A stretch of 64,000 nt of DNA from Caballeronia sp. TF1N1 (GTDB taxonomy: Bacteria > Pseudomonadota > Gammaproteobacteria > Burkholderiales > Burkholderiaceae), in assembly GCF_022878925.1 (NCBI RefSeq), contig NZ_CP084628.1:1132013-1196012 (forward strand). Reading direction: 5' to 3'. The notes under the pieces are model-generated. The model made no database searches. It saw only the letters and a list, made by a program, of their open reading frames with translations, and was not told where the DNA came from. Made by a program: the position numbers and the translations under genes. Shown here one piece after another: positions 8,954-17,503 of this stretch (positions within the stretch are counted from its first letter, which is position 1; every line of letters starts with the position of its first letter).

Positions 8954-9406
8954 ATGATCTCACGCACTCGTTCCACCCTGGCCGCTACGATGCTCGCCGC
9001 GACGCTCGCGTATGTCCCCGCCGCGCATGCGCAGCTCGGCAATCTGCTCAATCAGGGGGGCAATAGCGGAGCCGGTGGCGGACTGAGCAGCCTCGGCAGT
9101 CTGGGCAGCGGGATGTCGTTGCAATCGCTGACATCGAACAGCACGGGCAACGTAGCCGGCGTGCTCCAGTATTGCATCAAGAACAACTACCTCGGCGGTG
9201 GCGCGTCATCGGTCAAGGACGGCTTGATGAGCAAGCTGCCGGGCGGTGCATCGACGAGCGATAGCGGATACACCGACGGCTCCAAGGGCATTCTCAATAG
9301 CGGCAGCGGCAAGGTCGATCTGAGCGGCGGCGGGCTCAAGGAGCAGATTACCAAGCAGGTCTGCGACAAGATACTGTCGCAAGGCAAGTCGTTGCTGGGT
9401 GGTTGA
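8954..9406 (+). CDS. DUF2501 (YjjA family) small secreted protein
   Basis: The 150-residue product has a signal peptide (AMLAATLAYVPAAHAQ; cleavage near residue 26) and would be periplasmic. A Gly/Ser-rich linker follows, then the family core: SGNVAGVLQYCIKNNYL-like segment with one Cys, a DSGYTDGSKGIL-like segment, and the C-terminal LKEQITKQVCDKILSQGKSLL with a second Cys. The two cysteines probably form a disulfide. This matches E. coli YjjA, whose role is unknown. ATG 8954 is preceded by a purine-rich AGAGAGAGGG ribosome site. Confidence 0.85.
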   Translation: MISRTRSTLAATMLAATLAYVPAAHAQLGNLLNQGGNSGAGGGLSSLGSLGSGMSLQSLTSNSTGNVAGVLQYCIKNNYLGGGASSVKDGLMSKLPGGASTSDSGYTDGSKGILNSGSGKVDLSGGGLKEQITKQVCDKILSQGKSLLGG

Positions 9407-9439
9407 CGGTTTGACGTCGGCAATGGAACGCTTCCGCGA

Positions 9440-9471
9440 GAGCGTCCTCGACGTTTGCGTCGAAGACGCTC
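9440..9471. repeat. Long inverted repeat between convergent genes
   Basis: GAGCGTC-c-TCGACG (9440-9453) pairs with CGTCGA-a-GACGCTC (9458-9471) around a TTTG loop. It lies between the 3' ends of the DUF2501 gene and the SDR gene, so it may stabilise or terminate both transcripts. No U-tract is present. Confidence 0.6.
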
Positions 9472-9544
9472 CACGGCTTCTCAAGCGATCCAAAAGCGAT
9501 GCGCAGCGCTCTCATGCCGAGGCGCCGCGCCGCGCGTTCAAGCG

Positions 9545-10432
9545 TTAAACATACCGCGCCTCGTCCAGATCGGCGATCAACGTCGGCCCGGTCGGATGCC
9601 AGTCGAGCCGCGCCTGCGTCAACGCGCTCGATGCGGGCATATCCAGACCGACGAACATGGCCATCCATCCGAAATGCGCGGCGGCTTCCTCCGGCGCGAT
9701 GGAAACGGCCGGCAGCTTCAGGCCTCGTCCCAGCGACTCGGCGATCTCACGGCTGCTGACGCCTTCTTCACCCACCGCGTGATATCGCGCGCCCCGTTCG
9801 CCCTTTTCCACGACCAGCCGATAAAGCCGCGCGACATCCGACAGATGACCCGCCGGCCAGCGGTTCTGGCCATCGCCGACATAAGCGGATACGCCTTTCT
9901 TCCGCGCGACCTCGACGAGCGGCGTAATGAGTCCCTGCTTGAACGGATTGTGGACTTGGGGCAGCCGCACGACCGAGACGTTGATGCCCGCGTCCAGCAA
10001 CGCATGACCCGCGAGTTCCGACGCGATGCGCGGGTTCGGATGACTCGCGTTGAACACATCCTCGCTCGCCGCCTCGCCATGCGCGCCACCGCCCATCCCG
10101 GTTCCCGACGTGATGACGAGCGGCCGGTCCGAGCCTTCGAGCGCCGAGCCGAGCGCGGCAATGACGCGCTTGTCCTTTTCGCAGTTCTCGACGAACCTCG
10201 AGAAGTCGTGATCGAAAGCCGTGTGGATGACGGCGTCTGCTTGCGCCGCGCCAGCGACGAGACTGTCCGGCTCTTCCAGCGTGCCGCGATAAACCTCGGC
10301 GCCCGCTTTCTCGAGCGTTTGCGCACCCGCGTCGGAGCGCGTCATGCCGAGCACCTGATGCCCGGCGCGAATGAGTTCGGTAACGAGGGCCGAGCCGATA
10401 AAACCGGTCGCGCCTGTCAGAAAAATACGCAT
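9545..10432 (-). CDS. NAD(P)-dependent atypical SDR oxidoreductase
   Basis: This 295-residue protein has an N-terminal Rossmann motif FLTGATGFIGSALVTEL (about 4-20), an A-HTAFDHDF segment after strand 4 and a LVITSGTGM strand where extended SDRs place the catalytic Ser. The usual YxxxK pair is not evident at its normal place, which fits the atypical NmrA/DUF1731-like SDRs found next to MmyB-type regulators. I prefer ATG 10432 because an AGGGAG site stands 8 bases upstream; a TTG two codons earlier is possible. The adjacent regulator gene is divergent, with a 98-base shared promoter region, and probably represses this gene until an oxidised or reactive ligand is present. Confidence 0.75.
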   Translation of the reverse strand: MRIFLTGATGFIGSALVTELIRAGHQVLGMTRSDAGAQTLEKAGAEVYRGTLEEPDSLVAGAAQADAVIHTAFDHDFSRFVENCEKDKRVIAALGSALEGSDRPLVITSGTGMGGGAHGEAASEDVFNASHPNPRIASELAGHALLDAGINVSVVRLPQVHNPFKQGLITPLVEVARKKGVSAYVGDGQNRWPAGHLSDVARLYRLVVEKGERGARYHAVGEEGVSSREIAESLGRGLKLPAVSIAPEEAAAHFGWMAMFVGLDMPASSALTQARLDWHPTGPTLIADLDEARYV

Positions 10433-10530
10433 GGTCAAAGCTCCCTGGTCGTGACCCGCTTACTATCCGATCGTTTCTTATCCCGTTAAAGTAGTGACTT
10501 CATCATGGTAAAGCGACTAACAGGGTCTTT

Positions 10531-11361
10531 ATGTCAGTCAACACGGCACGATCGCTGGGCGATTTCCTGAGGAGCCGTCGCTCGCGGCTCGACCCGGCGG
10601 GCTTCGGGTATTCCGGGCGCAGACGAACGCCCGGCCTGCGCCGGGAAGAGGTCGCGCAGCGCGCGCATATCAGCCCGACCTGGTACACGTGGCTCGAACA
10701 AGGGCGGGGCGGCGCGCCATCGGCGGAAGTGCTCGACCGCATCTCCGGCGCATTGATGCTGACGGATACCGAACGCGAGCATCTCTTCATGTTGGGCCTC
10801 GGGCGGCCGCCCGAAGTGCGCTACAAATCGGTCGAAGGCGTTCACCCCCGCTTGCAACACCTGCTCGATTCGCTCGAAGCGAGTCCGGCAATCATCAAGA
10901 CCGCCATCTGGGATGTGGTCGCGTGGAACCGCGCCGCCGCTGTCGTGCTGACCGACTACGGCACGCTGCCGCCCGGCGAGCGCAATATCCTGCAGTTCCT
11001 GTTCCGCAATCCCACCGTCAGGGCCAAGCAGCACGATTGGGAAAGCGTCGCGCGGTTCGTCGTGGGCGCGTTCAGAGCGGATGTGGCGCGTGCCGGACTC
11101 GCTTCCGAGGTGAGCGAACTCGTGGACGAACTCTGCGGCGCGAGCCCGGAATTCGAGGCGTTATGGCGCGACAACGATGTGCTGAACCACGGCGACAGCA
11201 ATGGCATCAAGCGCCTGCTTCATCCCGTGCTCGGTCAGATCGAGTTGGAGTATTCCGCATTCTCCGTCGATGGCCGGCCCGATCTCGGCATGATCGTCTA
11301 CACGCCAATGGACCCGGTGATAGCCGCGCGCGTCAAGGTCCTCGCTGCCGCGAAGGCGTAA
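10531..11361 (+). CDS. XRE-type regulator with MmyB-like ligand-binding domain
   Basis: The 276-residue protein has an N-terminal helix-turn-helix (about 8-75) with the subgroup hallmark RRTPGLRREEVAQRAHIS and TWYTWLEQGRG, followed by a PAS-like MmyB domain containing the MVAWNRAAAVVL equivalent (DVVAWNRAAAVVL) and a C-terminal LEYSAF/DPV segment. Such regulators bind small ligands, in some cases fatty acids, and control a divergent SDR gene. This arrangement is exactly seen here. The start ATG 10531 lies 98 bases from the SDR start. The shared region contains an imperfect symmetric element, AAGTAGTGACTT (about 10490-10501), as a possible operator. Confidence 0.85.
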   Translation: MSVNTARSLGDFLRSRRSRLDPAGFGYSGRRRTPGLRREEVAQRAHISPTWYTWLEQGRGGAPSAEVLDRISGALMLTDTEREHLFMLGLGRPPEVRYKSVEGVHPRLQHLLDSLEASPAIIKTAIWDVVAWNRAAAVVLTDYGTLPPGERNILQFLFRNPTVRAKQHDWESVARFVVGAFRADVARAGLASEVSELVDELCGASPEFEALWRDNDVLNHGDSNGIKRLLHPVLGQIELEYSAFSVDGRPDLGMIVYTPMDPVIAARVKVLAAAKA

Positions 11362-11412
11362 CGATCCTATCCAAGTGAGCGCGTTGTTAATTTGCTAAGA
11401 CCAAAGGCTTCG

Positions 11413-11441
11413 TTGGTGCGGCATGGCGCGCGTACTAGGAT
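11413..11441 (+). promoter_or_regulatory. Candidate sigma70 promoter of the small gene at 11491
   Basis: TTGGTG (11413-11418), a 17-base spacer and TAGGAT (11436-11441) form a moderate promoter 50 bases before the start codon. Confidence 0.4.
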
Positions 11442-11490
11442 AAAAACGTCGCGGACGCTACGGTCCGCACGCGCATAAACGGAGACCTCC

Positions 11491-11718
11491 ATGCGATACA
11501 AGGGATACGACGTGGCACCGTCTGCCCATGCCATGCCGAGCGGCCTGTTCGCGGCAAACCTGACTATCGAGAACAAGGTGTCGCCGCACGGCTCGTCGTT
11601 CACGTTCGATGCACTCGATTACTTCTTCGAGGCGGATCACGCGGTCGCGTATGCGTTGCGCTGGGCGCGGATGTGGATCGACCAGCGCAACAAGCGGTTT
11701 GCGGCGCTCAGGCGCTAG
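11491..11718 (+). CDS. Small conserved hypothetical protein (75 residues)
   Basis: The product is a 75-residue soluble protein beginning MRYKGYDVAPSAHAMPSGLF. It has no signal peptide or membrane segment, an alternating hydrophobic first half that could form a small beta sheet, and a basic helical tail with WARMWIDQRNKRF. A clear GGAGACCTCC-ATG ribosome site and a candidate promoter support it as a real gene. I believe similar short proteins are common in Burkholderia relatives, but I cannot name a function. Confidence 0.65.
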   Translation: MRYKGYDVAPSAHAMPSGLFAANLTIENKVSPHGSSFTFDALDYFFEADHAVAYALRWARMWIDQRNKRFAALRR

Positions 11719-11900
11719 CAGCAATCTTCACCGCCGCGCCGCGCCATCCGCACCATCTTCTATGCAAATGAATTTTGCTTGGTTCCACTTTCCCACCATG
11801 TCTCGCATAGTCGGGATTGATGGCTATAGACGGTTGCCTTTTTGTCGGGCGACTGTCAGGTGACCAAGACGTCGAGCTTCAAACATAGAGGACTGCAACC

Positions 11901-12878
11901 GTGGCCGTATTCGATATCGATGACATCGTCCAGTCGCTTCAGACGGTGCGCCAGCAATGGCGGGAAGTGCAGCGGCGATCGCTCGAACCGGGCGGGCGCG
12001 AACTTCCGGCGCGCGAGGCGCTGACCGATATCGTCGGCGCGATGAAGGGCGCGCTCTTTCCAATGCGGCTCGGACCGCCCGATCTGCGTCAGGAAAGCGA
12101 GAACTTTTACGTGGGCCATGCGCTCGACTTCGCGCTGCAAGGGCTTCTCGTGCAAGCAAAGCTGGAACTGCAATATAAGGCGCGTCACGCACCACGCGAC
12201 GATGCGGCCATCGACGCACGCGCGAGCACCGCGGTGAAGGCCTTCGCGAAGACGTTGCCGCGCATTCGGAGCCTTCTGGACAGCGATATTCTCGCGGCCT
12301 ATCAGGGCGATCCGGCGGCAGGCAGCGTCGATGAAGTGCTGCTCTGCTATCCCGGCATTCTCGTGATGATTCATCACCGGATCGCGCATGAGTTGTACCG
12401 GCTGGAGTTGCCGTTGCTCGCGCGCATCGTCGCGGAACTCGCGCATAGCGAGACGGGCATCGATATTCATCCGGGCGCGAAGATCGGCGCGGGATTCTTC
12501 ATCGATCATGGCACGGGCGTGGTGATCGGCGAGACGACGGTGATCGGCGACCGCGTGCGCATCTATCAGGCGGTGACGCTCGGCGCCAAACGCTTTCCAC
12601 GCGATGCCGCAGGGAATCTGGAGAAAGGACTCGCACGGCATCCCGTGGTGGAAGACGATGTCGTCATCTACGCGGGCGCGACCATTCTGGGCCGCGTCAC
12701 GCTCGGTCAAGGCGCGGTGATCGGCGGCAACGTATGGCTCACGCACGATGTCGCGCCGGGAAGCTACGTGACGCAGGCGCTTTCGCAGAGCGCGGCGGTG
12801 TCGCATGCGCAGACGCCGACCCAAACGGTCGTGCAAACGCCCAAGCGCGCGCCGCAAGCCGAACAGGTCACGCCATGA
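11901..12878 (+). CDS. epsC: Serine O-acetyltransferase (EpsC/CysE type)
   Basis: This 325-residue enzyme transfers acetyl from acetyl-CoA to L-serine, the first step of cysteine synthesis. An N-terminal helical domain (about 1-170) is followed by a left-handed beta-helix with hexapeptide repeats from about 190. Family signatures are visible: DIHPGAKIGAGFFIDHGTGV, VVIGETTVIGD, VRIYQAVTLGA and GNVWLTHDVAPGS. The two active-site His are those of IDIHPGA and FIDHGTG. A 40-residue Gln/Ser/Thr/Pro-rich tail replaces the short C-terminus of CysE. The start is GTG 11901, 8 bases after GAGG. The stop codon overlaps the ATG of the next gene, suggesting coupled expression with the HTH protein. Confidence 0.85.
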   Translation: MAVFDIDDIVQSLQTVRQQWREVQRRSLEPGGRELPAREALTDIVGAMKGALFPMRLGPPDLRQESENFYVGHALDFALQGLLVQAKLELQYKARHAPRDDAAIDARASTAVKAFAKTLPRIRSLLDSDILAAYQGDPAAGSVDEVLLCYPGILVMIHHRIAHELYRLELPLLARIVAELAHSETGIDIHPGAKIGAGFFIDHGTGVVIGETTVIGDRVRIYQAVTLGAKRFPRDAAGNLEKGLARHPVVEDDVVIYAGATILGRVTLGQGAVIGGNVWLTHDVAPGSYVTQALSQSAAVSHAQTPTQTVVQTPKRAPQAEQVTP

Positions 12879-13135
12879 GCACGGTGGTGCGTCACTTCGG
12901 CGCGACCGTGCGCGAGTTGCGCGAGTCGTTCGGCTGGACGCAGGAACAACTCGCCGAACATGCGGGGCTCAATCGCTCCTATGTCGGCGAGATAGAACGT
13001 GGGACGTGCATCGCTTCCATCGTGACGCTCGACAAGATCGCGCAAGCGTTCAACGTGCCGGCGGGGCGTCTTTTCGGCGCATCGCGTGGAGATCTGGCGT
13101 CGCTGATATTGGAGTTCACGCCATCGGCGAAGTGA
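12875..13135 (+). CDS. Small XRE-family helix-turn-helix protein
   Basis: The 86-residue protein is essentially a single HTH_3 domain (about 8-66): VRELRESFGWTQEQLAEHAG for helices 1-2 and LNRSYVGEIERG for the recognition helix, then IASIVTLDKIAQAFNVPAGRLF. The ATG sits in the stop codon of the serine acetyltransferase gene (ATGA), so translation is probably coupled. A DNA-binding role is clear from the fold; the target is unknown. Control of sulfur or cysteine genes is an inference from the operon only. Confidence 0.8.
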   Translation: MSTVVRHFGATVRELRESFGWTQEQLAEHAGLNRSYVGEIERGTCIASIVTLDKIAQAFNVPAGRLFGASRGDLASLILEFTPSAK

Positions 13136-13353
13136 CGCGGGCGCGTCGGGTTCATCGGCCGTATCGCGTGCGATGCATGCACAGACGCTTCTTTTGAAGT
13201 GTCTTCGTAAGCCTGCGGCAGCATCGCGCTTGGCGGTCCCGGCGGGCCGTTCCTCAAGACGATCTCAATTCGGAACAAAGGCCGCGCGTCGATGAATCCG
13301 CCGATGCCGTCGCCGCATGCGTGGCCATCGGGGTAGGGTGGCCGGCTCGCCAA

Positions 13354-13372
13354 CCCACCCGAATCGGGTGGG
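13354..13372. promoter_or_regulatory. Putative LAL operator, site A (upstream of the first LAL gene)
   Basis: CCCACCC-GAATC-GGGTGGG is a perfect 7-base inverted repeat around a 5-base centre. It lies 80 bases before the LAL gene start and 15 bases before its candidate -35. An additional half-site cluster (GGGTAGGGTGG, about 13332-13342) lies just upstream. The same palindrome occurs before three other operons here (sites B, C and D), which suggests a shared regulator, most simply one of the two LAL proteins. Confidence 0.65.
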
Positions 13373-13387
13373 TGGTCGTAAGAGGCC

Positions 13388-13416
13388 TTCGGAATGCATC
13401 GACCGGGTCCTACAAT
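13388..13416 (+). promoter_or_regulatory. Candidate promoter of the first LAL regulator gene
   Basis: TTCGGA (13388-13393), a 17-base spacer and TACAAT (13411-13416) stand 36 bases before the ATG and immediately after site A. A weak -35 next to an upstream palindrome fits an activator-dependent promoter. Nothing else is seen in the 13136-13451 gap. Confidence 0.45.
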
Positions 13417-13451
13417 CGGGACGAATCACGGCCCCGCTTGCAGAGTCCAGC

Positions 13452-16193
13452 ATGTCCGATCTTGGCGAAACCGCAGTCGAATCCCCCGTGTCTGTCGTGC
13501 GTGTGGCGCACAAGTTCGTACCGCCACGCGGCGCACGTCAGTTGATGCCACGAAGCGCCTTGCTGGCCCGCCTGCTCGACGCGCGGCGCCAGCGCTGCAT
13601 CGTCATTCACGGGCCGGCCGGAAGCGCAAAGACCAGCACGCTCATGGCGTGGCGGCACTCCCTTCTGACGCTCGACTTCGACGTGGCATGGCTGTCGCTC
13701 GCGCCTGCGGACGACGAGGTGCGCATATTCTTCGCCGGTCTGCTCGCGAGTCTCGCCTTGGTGGACCGGTCGATCGTCGACATGGCGGAACGCCTCACCG
13801 CACGCGATGGCGACGAACTTGCCGTGGAGCATTGGGTCATCGCTCTCGTGCGGGGTGTCGCCCGCCACAAACGCGAACTCGTGCTGATGCTCGACGATGT
13901 CCACCATCTCAGGGACGCGCGCATCTTCGAGGCGTTGCGATGGCTGATCGACTACGCGCCGCCGCAACTGCATGTGGTACTGACTTCGCGGCGGCCGTTG
14001 CCGCTGTCGCTCGCGCGATTGCGCGCGCAAGGTCTGACCACGGAGTTCGATCAGCAGGACTTGCGTTTCTCCGCCGAGGAATCGGAGCGTTTTCTTCGCG
14101 AGCAGTCCGGCCGGATCGGCAAGCGCGACGCACAGGTCGTGCACGAACTCACCGACGGCTGGGCGACCGGCCTCCAGTTATTCGCGAACGACCTCAAAGC
14201 CAGACGCGGGGCTCCGCTTGCGCCAGCGAGCGTGTGCGAAGGCGCGGCGTTCGTGGGCTACTTCGAACGCGAGGTGCTGGCCCGCTTGCCCCGCGACGAT
14301 GTGCTCCTGCTCACCCACGCGGCCCTCTGCGGCCGCTTCTGCGCGCCACTCTGCGCTGATCTGCTGGACCAAGCCGGCGTCGTTGGTGTCGCCATCGACG
14401 ATATCGCCGCGCAACTCATTCGCCTGGAGGCCGACAATCTGTTCGTCACGTCTGTCGCCCCCGAACAGGAGCGCGATGCGTGGTACCGCCTGCATCCGTT
14501 GTTGCGCAGCGTCTTGCTGAACCGCGTGGCAAGTCTGCCAGACGAGGCGCAACGTGGGCTTCATGCAGCGGCATGGCACTGGTTCGATGCGCACGGTCAC
14601 ATGGACGAGGCAGTTCAACATGCCGTGCTTGCGGGAAACAGCGAGGCAGCCGCCAATATGGTCGAGGGATTCGCTCACACGCTGCTCGCGCGCGGCGAAT
14701 TGCGGCAGCTCGCGAGCCTCATGCGCCGCCTTCCGCCGGGACAAGTGGCGGCGCGCTTCGATCTCCTCGTGATGCAGGCGTATCTGCAAATGTATGCCGG
14801 CGAAACCGATGCGCTGCAGCAGGGCATTCGGCAGATTGCACGGCGCAGCGAGCGGTCCGGCCCGCGCGAGCGGTATGCGCTTGCCGTGTTGCGGGGTGGG
14901 CTGGCGCTGCAGCGCGACGATACCGACTCCGTGGCCGCCTTGCTGCCGGAATTGCAGCGCGTGCCGTCCGACGCCGACGCCTTCACACGTGCCGGGCGCA
15001 GCAACATTCTCTCGTGGATGTTCATCCATCGCGGCGAGTACGCGGAGGCGCGCAAGGTGCTGGAAGAAGGTGCGTCGCGTGAAGGCGCGCCGCGCGGCAT
15101 CCTGCTCGGCCGATGCATGGGCGGCATGACGCACGCCGCCGAAGGACAGGTGCTGCTCGCGGAGCGCGTTCTGCGCGAGGTGCTGACCGAGGCAGACAAG
15201 CAAGGCGCGGCCTATATCGGTATCGCGTGCATGTCGGCGGCGCTGCTGGGCGAGGCGCTTTACGAACTGAACGATGTCGAGGCCGCGCTCGCGCTGCTGG
15301 AGAACCGCATCGACCTGCTCGAACGAGTGTCAATTCCCGACACCGTACTGCGCGCGCTGATCGTGCTGGCCGGCGCTCACTGGCTGGGGGGCAGACGCGG
15401 CGAAGCGCTCGATTATCTGACGCGTCTCGAAGATTACGCGGCGCGCCGCCAGGTCGACCGGCTGCTCGCCTGCGCGCTCCACTGGCGTTCGCGCTGGCTG
15501 CTGGACGACGGCCAGGTCGACGAAGCGGATGCCGCGCTGTCGCGGCTGGAGGCGCTCGCCGTGCGTTACTCGGGCGCGGTGCGCAGCACGGCGTGGGAAA
15601 TCAGCGTATGCGCCGGTCTTGCCCGTATCGCCATGTGTCTGCATCAGAACGATTTCGACGGCGCCGTCGCGCGTCTGAAGCCGCTCGCCGCGTTGTCCGA
15701 GGCGGGCGGGCGGTGGAGCCGCGTGGCGAGCCTGCGCCTGCAGCTGGCCATCGCGGAGCAAGGCCGTTGCAACGACAAACGCGCCCGCGAGCATCTGACC
15801 GAGGCGTTGCGCGTGGGCCATCGCCTCGGACTCATGCGCAGCGTGCTCGATGGCGCGGGCGACTCGCAGGCGATGCTCGACGTCGTCGTGTCGGATCCGC
15901 ACTTCGATCCCGTGCTGGCGTTCTACGCGGAGCGTCTCGTGAATGCGGGGAAAGCACGCGCACGCGTCCCGGCCGGGGCGAGCGGTCCGCAGGCCTCGGG
16001 CGATCTGTTGAGCGAACGCGAGAGCGAGGTGCTGAGTCTGCTCGCGCTCGCGCTGCCGAACAAGAAAATAGCGCGCGTCATGGATGTATCGCTCGACACC
16101 GTGAAGTGGCATCTGAAAAATATTTATCGAAAGCTCGACGTAACCGGCCGCGATGGCGCTGTCGCCAGAATGCGCGATCTGAACGCCGGCTGA
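13452..16193 (+). CDS. LuxR-family transcriptional regulator, LAL/MalT type (first copy)
   Basis: The 913-residue protein has the architecture of large ATP-binding LuxR regulators such as MalT and AlkS: an N-terminal STAND ATPase with Walker A GPAGSAKTS (54-62) and Walker B LVLMLDDVHH (about 143-152), a winged-helix part, a long helical TPR-like middle (about 350-830) that binds the inducer, and a C-terminal LuxR helix-turn-helix (about 848-913) with SERESEVLSLLALALPNKKI and [13 protein letters not shown]. Such proteins activate catabolic operons when ATP and inducer are bound. ATG 13452 follows the conserved N-terminal pattern of the paralogue at 33878. It is upstream of and codirectional with the beta-oxidation operon. 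Site A before its own promoter suggests autoregulation. Confidence 0.9.
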   Translation: MSDLGETAVESPVSVVRVAHKFVPPRGARQLMPRSALLARLLDARRQRCIVIHGPAGSAKTSTLMAWRHSLLTLDFDVAWLSLAPADDEVRIFFAGLLASLALVDRSIVDMAERLTARDGDELAVEHWVIALVRGVARHKRELVLMLDDVHHLRDARIFEALRWLIDYAPPQLHVVLTSRRPLPLSLARLRAQGLTTEFDQQDLRFSAEESERFLREQSGRIGKRDAQVVHELTDGWATGLQLFANDLKARRGAPLAPASVCEGAAFVGYFEREVLARLPRDDVLLLTHAALCGRFCAPLCADLLDQAGVVGVAIDDIAAQLIRLEADNLFVTSVAPEQERDAWYRLHPLLRSVLLNRVASLPDEAQRGLHAAAWHWFDAHGHMDEAVQHAVLAGNSEAAANMVEGFAHTLLARGELRQLASLMRRLPPGQVAARFDLLVMQAYLQMYAGETDALQQGIRQIARRSERSGPRERYALAVLRGGLALQRDDTDSVAALLPELQRVPSDADAFTRAGRSNILSWMFIHRGEYAEARKVLEEGASREGAPRGILLGRCMGGMTHAAEGQVLLAERVLREVLTEADKQGAAYIGIACMSAALLGEALYELNDVEAALALLENRIDLLERVSIPDTVLRALIVLAGAHWLGGRRGEALDYLTRLEDYAARRQVDRLLACALHWRSRWLLDDGQVDEADAALSRLEALAVRYSGAVRSTAWEISVCAGLARIAMCLHQNDFDGAVARLKPLAALSEAGGRWSRVASLRLQLAIAEQGRCNDKRAREHLTEALRVGHRLGLMRSVLDGAGDSQAMLDVVVSDPHFDPVLAFYAERLVNAGKARARVPAGASGPQASGDLLSERESEVLSLLALALPNKKIARVMDVSLDTVKWHLKNIYRKLDVTGRDGAVARMRDLNAG

Positions 16194-16225
16194 CCATGCG
16201 CTCGCTGCCCGCTTTCCCGTGCTTT

Positions 16226-16242
16226 CCACCCTACGCGGGTGG
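16226..16242. promoter_or_regulatory. Putative LAL operator, site B (upstream of the rightward beta-oxidation operon)
   Basis: CCACCC-TACGC-GGGTGG is a perfect inverted repeat with the same 5-base spacing as sites A, C and D. It lies 95 bases before the GTG of the acyl-CoA dehydrogenase gene. A further left half-site (CCACCC, 16250-16255) follows. Confidence 0.65.
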
Positions 16243-16336
16243 GCTCGTTCCACCCGTTCCCGACGCAGAATGACCTTGTCGAAGCGGCACGCTCCCGCAT
16301 GCGTGGGCCGCGACAATCCGTCATGAGGAGTGTTCG

Positions 16337-17476
16337 GTGGAAGTCAAGCGTAATGTCTATCGCGAGGACCATGAAATGCTGCGCGAAACCGCGCGGCGTT
16401 TTTTCGAGCGGGAATGCCTGCCCCGTCAGGCCAAATGGGACGAGGCCGGTTGCGTGGATCGTGAGACCTGGCTGAAAGCGGGCCGCGAAGGACTGCTGTG
16501 CGTGACCGTGCCGGAAGAATACGGCGGTGGCGGCGGCGACTTCGGGCACTCGGCCATCGTGGCGGAAGAACTGCATCGCGCTGGCGTGTCGGGCTTCAGC
16601 TATTCCGTGCATTCGGACATCACCGCGCCGTACATCGTGCGTCTCGGCACCGAGGCGCAGAAACGCAACTGGTTGCCGCCCATTTGTCGCGGCGAGAAGA
16701 TTCTCGCCATTGCCATGACCGAGCCGGGCACGGGCTCCGACCTGAAGTCCATCCGCACCACGGCGGTCCGCGACGGCGACGAGTACATCATCAACGGCAG
16801 CAAAACCTTCATATCCAACGGCCTGAATTGCGACATGGTGGTGGCGGTCTGCAAGACCGACCCGTCCGCAGGCGCAAAAGGCGTAAGCCTCATCATGGTC
16901 GAGACCGACCGCGCGGGCTTTCGGCGTGGTCGCAAGCTGGAGAAGGTCGGTCAGGCCGCCGCCGACACGGCCGAACTCTTTTTCGACGACGTTCGCGTGC
17001 CCGTCACCAATCTGATCGGTCAGGAAAACGGTGGATTCATCCACCTGATGGAAGAACTGCCGCAGGAGCGCCTGATCATCGCGATCTACAGTGCGGCGAA
17101 ACTCGAACGCCAACTGGAGCTCACGCTGCAATACGTCAAGGATCGCCGCGCGTTCAATCAGACGGTGTGGGACTTCCAGAACACGAAATTCAAGCTGGCC
17201 GATGTCAAGGCGCAAGCGGTGGCCGTACGCACGCTGGTGGACTATTACCTAAGCGAGCATATGGAGCGCAGGCTCACCTTGCAGGAAGCCGCCATCGCCA
17301 AGCTGTTCGCGACCGAAACCATGTGGAAGTGCATCGACGAGATGGTGCAGTTGCACGGCGGCTACGGCTACATGCTCGAGTATCCGATCGCGCGCGCGTT
17401 CGCCGACATGCGGGTGACGCGCATCTTCGGCGGCACCAGCGAAGTGCTGCGCGACCTGATCTCCAGAAAACTGTAA
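16337..17476 (+). CDS. Acyl-CoA dehydrogenase (first of two near-identical copies)
   Basis: The 379-residue flavoenzyme desaturates an acyl-CoA at C2-C3. The family layout is complete: N-terminal helical domain, AIAMTEPGTGSDLKS (about 126-140) in the beta domain, and the C-terminal domain with DRRAFNQTV, LHGGYGYMLEYPIARAF and the terminal GGTSEV. The catalytic base is probably the Glu of this last motif (about 369), as in short-chain and related dehydrogenases. A GTG start is used, 6 bases after a strong GAGGAG. It is first in a seven-gene operon to 24744. The copy at 27788-28927 has the same length and by eye about 70 percent identity, so they are paralogues. Electrons would go to ETF. Confidence 0.9.
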   Translation: MEVKRNVYREDHEMLRETARRFFERECLPRQAKWDEAGCVDRETWLKAGREGLLCVTVPEEYGGGGGDFGHSAIVAEELHRAGVSGFSYSVHSDITAPYIVRLGTEAQKRNWLPPICRGEKILAIAMTEPGTGSDLKSIRTTAVRDGDEYIINGSKTFISNGLNCDMVVAVCKTDPSAGAKGVSLIMVETDRAGFRRGRKLEKVGQAAADTAELFFDDVRVPVTNLIGQENGGFIHLMEELPQERLIIAIYSAAKLERQLELTLQYVKDRRAFNQTVWDFQNTKFKLADVKAQAVAVRTLVDYYLSEHMERRLTLQEAAIAKLFATETMWKCIDEMVQLHGGYGYMLEYPIARAFADMRVTRIFGGTSEVLRDLISRKL

Positions 17477-17503
17477 GCATCCCTACTATTGGCGGGAAAC
17501 ATC

